A stretch of DNA of 6,579 nt, taken from NCBI GenBank assembly GCA_012520015.1, contig JAAYPD010000160.1:1-6579 (forward strand), read 5' to 3'. The notes beneath the pieces were generated by a model. That model saw only the letters and a program-made list of their open reading frames with translations, was not told where the DNA came from and made no database searches. Below are positions 3,515-6,579 of the stretch, piece after piece. Every line of letters starts with the position of its first letter. The stretch's first letter is position 1. Origin of the DNA: Methanomicrobiales archaeon. GTDB taxonomy: Archaea > Halobacteriota > Methanomicrobia > Methanomicrobiales > Methanospirillaceae. The position numbers and the translations under genes are program-made.

Positions 3515-6465
3515 GCCAGGCAGAGATAGCAAAAACCCTCTCTCTCCTCTTCCCACCTGGTTCAGTCCTGGAACTGAGGGCTCTACGAAAATCGGGTGGT
3601 ATGGCGTCAGGATATTACACAGATATCAATAAACTGGCACATGATGCCGAAATTCTTGACTTTACCAATGAATATGCCGGGATTTATGTCATACTGAATA
3701 AGATAAACCCTGTTTTGTTCTCAAGGCGGGCCAACCGGATAGAGATGCGGCTCTCAAAAGAGGACAAAGCAACATGCGACGAGGATATTCTGCAACGGTG
3801 GTGGTTCCCGATTGACATTGATCCAAAACGTCCGTCTGGTATCTCCTCTTCAGATGAGGAACATGACAAAGCCCTCTATAAAGCAGGAAAGATAAGGGAA
3901 TTCCTCTCCGGTATGGGATGGCCTGAACCGGTTCTGGCTGATTCAGGAAACGGTGCCCACCTTCTCTACAGGATAGATCTCCCTAATGACCCTGAATCGG
4001 TTCATCTAATCAGACAGGGTCTTAATGTCCTTTCTGCTTTCTTTTCTGATGAGTTCTCGTCTATTGACACTTCGGTCGGGAAGGCTGCACAGTTATGGAA
4101 ACTATATGGGACGATGGCAAAGAAAGGGGACAGTGTTGCTGACCGGCCGCACAGGAGGTCAAGGATCCTTTCTTCACCAGAGAGTTTTATGTTGGTACCA
4201 AAGGAGTTGCTGGTTCAACTTGCATCTCTCCTTCCTGCTCCGCCAAAGCAGGAAAAAACTCCAGTCCAAAGAACGACCGATACCCTTGATCTTGGGGACT
4301 GGCTGAACTCTCATGGTTTATCTTTCCGTGAAAAGCCATATGGCGGTGGCAGGCTCTTTCTCTTTGACCAGTGCCCGTTCTCATCTGCCCATTCTGACGG
4401 TGCATATGCGATTCAGTTTGATAATGGTGCTATTTTCGCCGGATGTCATCACAACTCCTGTGGAGGCGGAGAGCAGCGATGGCAGGAGCTTAGGGAACGT
4501 TATGAAGGGCCAAAACCGAAGAAGAATTATGAAGACCGGATGAAAAAATGGGCCCGGGAAAGGGCTATTGCAAAGGCTGAATATTATGGGAATATCGATG
4601 AACCAGGCCTGAAACCTATATCACAGCTACTCGAAACGGATATTTCAGAGAAGGCAAGGGAGATTTTGCATTATGGAGATCCGATAGAATATATCAGAAA
4701 CTCGGTTGCTGTGGACCATGAAGGGGACGATGTCGTCTCATCCTGTCTTATTATGTCTTTTGCGTCCAGGTCGGTGCTGAACTCTAATGGTCTTCATGTT
4801 CTTGTCACCGGAGAGTCGGGGAAGGGAAAAAGCCATATCTTTGACACGATGATCCAGCATCTTCCACCAGACGAGCGGCTTGATGGCCGGTTATCTAACA
4901 AGGCTCTCTTTTACACAGAAGGGCTGAAACCTGGGACTGCTATCTGTCTTGATGATATGGCCCTCTCTGAATCGATGCAGGAGACGCTTAAGGGGGTGAC
5001 TACGTCTTTTAAGAGACCGTTCATCTACCGGACGGTGAATAAAGACAGGAAAGGCCAGGTATGCATTATTCCTGAACGTTGTGTCTGGTGGATTGCAAAG
5101 GTGGACGGAACTGGTGATGAGCAGGTCTGGAATAGGATGCTGACCTGCTGGATTGACGATTCTGCTGAGCAGGATGAGAGGGTGCTTGCAAGGGAACTTG
5201 CAAGTGCCGAAGAGTTTCCTGAGGTCTTTACTGATACCAGGAAAGAGGTGCTGGTCTGTCATGAGATCTGCAGGCAGGTGCAGCCGGTGCATGTTGTAAT
5301 TCCTTATGCAAAACGGATAAGGTTTACTTCATCTTCTAACCGAAGGAATCCTGGGATGCTTCTTGACCTTATCAAGTCTCATGCTGCTCTGTTCCAGTTT
5401 CAGCGTCAGAGGGTCAACAGGAATGGTGTTGATGTTGTCATCGCTTCAAAAGAGGATTTCAATTTTGCAAGTCTTATTTACCTGGAATTAAATAGTGTCT
5501 CCGGGGGTCAGATTACAAAGCTTACGAAATCTGAGTCTAAGCTGATTGAATTGATCAGATCTACGGGGAAGGATGAGTTTACGATGAAAGAGCTTGTGGA
5601 TATGTCTGGTAAGACATATGAGGCTATACGAAAACTTCTCCGTGGGAAGGGTGAGAAGAGTTCTCATTGCGGGCTGCTTGAAAAGTGTCCGGCGATAACT
5701 TACCTGATGCGGACTGATATGACGGATTCCGGGAACAGGTCTCAGCTGGTGTATGTCTGGAATGAGATGTTGTACAGGGCATGGTCGTCTGGAGGTGGGT
5801 GCTGGCTGGCAGAGGACAAGGACCTGGATGGTAAGGGAAGTGGTAATGGTGGAGATGGTGATGCTGGAGATGGTAATGTTGATGCTGGTACCCGGCTTTC
5901 CGGTGTAAATGGTAATTTTACCGAAAGTCGCGAAGATAAGGGAGTTTTTGGCGATGTTCAGGCTTGTTCCTGTTCAGGTAAAACAGATCTGGTTACCGGA
6001 GAGACTGGAGAGTCTGAAACGGGGGGTGGAGAAAATTTTTCTCCACCCAAAGAAGAGTATATTGAAGAGTATTCTAAGAATAAAAATAATATTAAAGAGT
6101 TAGTTATTGATCGGAGAAAATTTCCGGGTGCAGAGAGTCCTTATGATCCGGTATGTTCTCCTCTATCTCCCCCTGAGGTTTTTCTCCGGTCGGTTGAAAA
6201 GTCTGAATCAGAGAATAATCTATGCCCGGTTTTAGAATCGGAGCAAAAAAGTGGTGGAGAAAAATTCTCTCCGGTCTTCTCCGATCACCAAAATTTCTCT
6301 CCGGTGACTCCAGTGACTCCTGTTGCTTTTGTTGACCCGGTTGATCCAGTTACCCTGGTTCCTCCTGCCACTTCAGTCATTTCTGTCAATCCGGTTACCC
6401 AGGTTGCTCCGGCTACAAAGATTACGGCGGAGAAAAAGGCTCCTTCTATGGTCTTGAGTTGGTAA
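3511..6465 (+). CDS. Primase-helicase replication protein: AEP primase (PrimPol-like), zinc module, AAA+/SF3-like ATPase, winged helix
   Basis: A 984-aa multidomain protein expected to prime and unwind DNA for an integrated plasmid- or virus-like element. Residues 1-240 form an archaeo-eukaryotic primase domain: motif I D102/D104 (FPIDIDP), motif II SGNGAH with H150, motif III D186 (SSIDTSV), then KLYGT. Residues 258-332 hold a likely zinc site: C288 and H294, then C312, H313/H314 and C317 (GCHHNSC). Residues 385-600 are an ATPase with Walker A GESGKGKS (434-441), Walker B ICLDD (D481/D482), a sensor strand VWWIAKVDG (525-533) and a likely arginine finger R542. About 675-735 is a winged-helix-like segment (FTMKELVDMSGKTYEAIRKLL). 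From about 765 the protein is low-complexity: a Gly/Asp linker, NFSP/KFSP motifs and a PVTPVT tail. The start is coupled to the previous gene by ATGA. All catalytic motifs look intact. Family recognition is firm; the element type is inferred. Confidence 0.9.
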   Translation: MSQAEIAKTLSLLFPPGSVLELRALRKSGGMASGYYTDINKLAHDAEILDFTNEYAGIYVILNKINPVLFSRRANRIEMRLSKEDKATCDEDILQRWWFPIDIDPKRPSGISSSDEEHDKALYKAGKIREFLSGMGWPEPVLADSGNGAHLLYRIDLPNDPESVHLIRQGLNVLSAFFSDEFSSIDTSVGKAAQLWKLYGTMAKKGDSVADRPHRRSRILSSPESFMLVPKELLVQLASLLPAPPKQEKTPVQRTTDTLDLGDWLNSHGLSFREKPYGGGRLFLFDQCPFSSAHSDGAYAIQFDNGAIFAGCHHNSCGGGEQRWQELRERYEGPKPKKNYEDRMKKWARERAIAKAEYYGNIDEPGLKPISQLLETDISEKAREILHYGDPIEYIRNSVAVDHEGDDVVSSCLIMSFASRSVLNSNGLHVLVTGESGKGKSHIFDTMIQHLPPDERLDGRLSNKALFYTEGLKPGTAICLDDMALSESMQETLKGVTTSFKRPFIYRTVNKDRKGQVCIIPERCVWWIAKVDGTGDEQVWNRMLTCWIDDSAEQDERVLARELASAEEFPEVFTDTRKEVLVCHEICRQVQPVHVVIPYAKRIRFTSSSNRRNPGMLLDLIKSHAALFQFQRQRVNRNGVDVVIASKEDFNFASLIYLELNSVSGGQITKLTKSESKLIELIRSTGKDEFTMKELVDMSGKTYEAIRKLLRGKGEKSSHCGLLEKCPAITYLMRTDMTDSGNRSQLVYVWNEMLYRAWSSGGGCWLAEDKDLDGKGSGNGGDGDAGDGNVDAGTRLSGVNGNFTESREDKGVFGDVQACSCSGKTDLVTGETGESETGGGENFSPPKEEYIEEYSKNKNNIKELVIDRRKFPGAESPYDPVCSPLSPPEVFLRSVEKSESENNLCPVLESEQKSGGEKFSPVFSDHQNFSPVTPVTPVAFVDPVDPVTLVPPATSVISVNPVTQVAPATKITAEKKAPSMVLSW
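5829..5890 (+). repeat. Degenerate GGTGATGCTGGAGATGGT-type repeat coding a Gly/Asp-rich linker
   Basis: Short units built on GGTAATGGT, GGAGATGGT and GATGCTGG recur and encode GSGNGGDGDAGDGNVDAG (residues 777-794). It probably marks a flexible linker between the winged-helix part of the primase-helicase and its tail, formed by slippage. Confidence 0.6.
6024..6048. repeat. Perfect 25-bp palindrome inside the primase-helicase gene
   Basis: Left arm GGGTGGAGAAAA and right arm TTTTCTCCACCC are exact complements, 12 bp each around a single central T. It encodes GGENFSPP. It could be bound by a dimeric protein as DNA or fold into a strong hairpin in the message. No T-run follows, so it does not look like a terminator. 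Confidence 0.85.
6253..6272. repeat. Second copy of the GGTGGAGAAAA...TCTCC site
   Basis: Matches the core of the palindrome at 6024-6048 at 18 of 20 bases (GGTGGAGAAAAATTCTCTCC) and again encodes GGEKFSP. It is still partly symmetric (GAGAA-AAA-TTCTC, 6257-6269). A weaker relative is at 6112-6126 (CGGAGAAAATTTCCG). Confidence 0.65.
6285..6307. repeat. Third related dyad, TCACC...GGTGA around AAAATTTCTCTCC
   Basis: Five-base inverted arms (TCACC 6285-6289 and GGTGA 6303-6307) flank AAAATTTCTCTCC, the same core as the two sites upstream. It encodes HQNFSP. The arms are short, so the dyad alone could be chance; the shared core is the reason to list it. Confidence 0.45.
6301..6420 (+). repeat. 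Imperfect PVT/PVD codon repeat at the 3' end of the primase-helicase gene
   Basis: Units of about 9 to 12 bases such as CCGGTGACTCCAGTGACTCC recur and encode PVTPVTPV, VDPVDPVT, NPVTQV and similar (residues 931-968). The tail is proline- and valine-rich with no hydrophobic core, so it is probably extended or disordered. Confidence 0.75.
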
Positions 6466-6499
6466 AATAGAGTCATATCAAACCGATTGATCGAAATAA

Positions 6500-6507
6500 T
6501 TAAATAG
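6500..6507 (+). promoter_or_regulatory. Candidate promoter for a gene starting at the right edge
   Basis: TTAAATAG preceded by a CGAAA-type purine block (6492-6496) resembles an archaeal BRE plus TATA element. A start about 25 bases downstream would fall near 6527. That leaves a short leader to an ATG at 6575-6577, which has AAGGA (6561-6565) nine bases before it. Only one or two codons of any such gene are visible, so I do not call the gene. Confidence 0.3.
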
Positions 6508-6520
6508 CACATATATTTCG

Positions 6521-6541
6521 TTGTGTCGATTTTTTACACAA
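6521..6541 (+). terminator. Short dyad with T-run after the operon; possible terminator or operator
   Basis: TTGTGT and ACACAA pair around a nine-base loop that contains six T (6530-6535). A T-run is the usual archaeal termination signal and this one lies about 65 bases after the operon stop. The dyad also sits where the start of the next transcript is predicted, so an operator is an equal possibility. Confidence 0.28.
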
Positions 6542-6579
6542 AAAGCACCCTTTGACAGCGAAGGAAATAGAGAAATGTA

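Noticed and set aside
4891..5292. 133-aa minus-strand ORF inside the primase-helicase gene
   Set aside because: It is antisense to the ATPase domain, whose Walker motifs are clear on the plus strand.
6024..6048. Palindrome as a transcription terminator
   Set aside because: No T-run follows, and the open frame with consistent composition continues for over 400 bases.
6024..6420. CRISPR-like array
   Set aside because: The repeated sites differ from one another, spacing is irregular, and the whole stretch is a continuous coding frame.
6285..6512. 75-aa minus-strand ORF rich in VTG repeats
   Set aside because: It is the antisense of the PVT repeat at the end of the primase-helicase gene; the apparent repeat protein is a by-product.

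Overview
The window looks archaeal and most likely comes from a methanogen of the Methanomicrobiales (Methanospirillum-like). That placement is an inference from style, not from a marker gene. The evidence is TATA-type promoter boxes, GGAGG ribosome binding sites, ATGA gene overlaps, a single-gene IS66 element, and a primase-helicase of a type I associate with methanogen genomes. There is no rRNA, tRNA, CRISPR array or core housekeeping gene.

Left edge (1-338): the first 34 codons of an Rpn-type PD-(D/E)XK nuclease gene read leftwards off the window, with a ribosome binding site and TATA box behind them. The rest up to 330 is intergenic and may hold a broken small ORF.

331-2052: a complete IS66-family insertion sequence of 1,706 bp (339-2044). 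It carries one transposase gene on the minus strand, 23-bp imperfect terminal inverted repeats starting GTAAG, and a perfect 8-bp target duplication (AATTTATG). It appears intact and fairly recent.

2053-2918: AT-rich, low-coding DNA that looks like gene decay. Short protein-like pieces lie in shifting frames on the minus strand, followed by a stretch open on both strands (about 2522-2926).

2919-6465: the main unit, three tightly coupled plus-strand genes. The first encodes a 110-aa protein with a restriction-endonuclease-like fold whose active site seems lost. The second encodes an 88-aa basic protein. The third encodes a 984-aa replication protein joining an archaeo-eukaryotic primase domain, a zinc-binding module, an AAA+/SF3-like helicase ATPase and a winged-helix region, followed by a long low-complexity tail. 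Each junction is an ATGA overlap, so the genes are probably translated together. I read this as the replication module of an integrated plasmid- or virus-like element.

The 3' end of the large gene holds several related GGAGAAAATTTCTCC-like sites, including one perfect 25-bp palindrome, beside a PVTPVT-type repeat. This could be an origin or regulatory region hidden inside the coding sequence. After the stop there is a T-run and a possible promoter for another gene that starts at the right edge.
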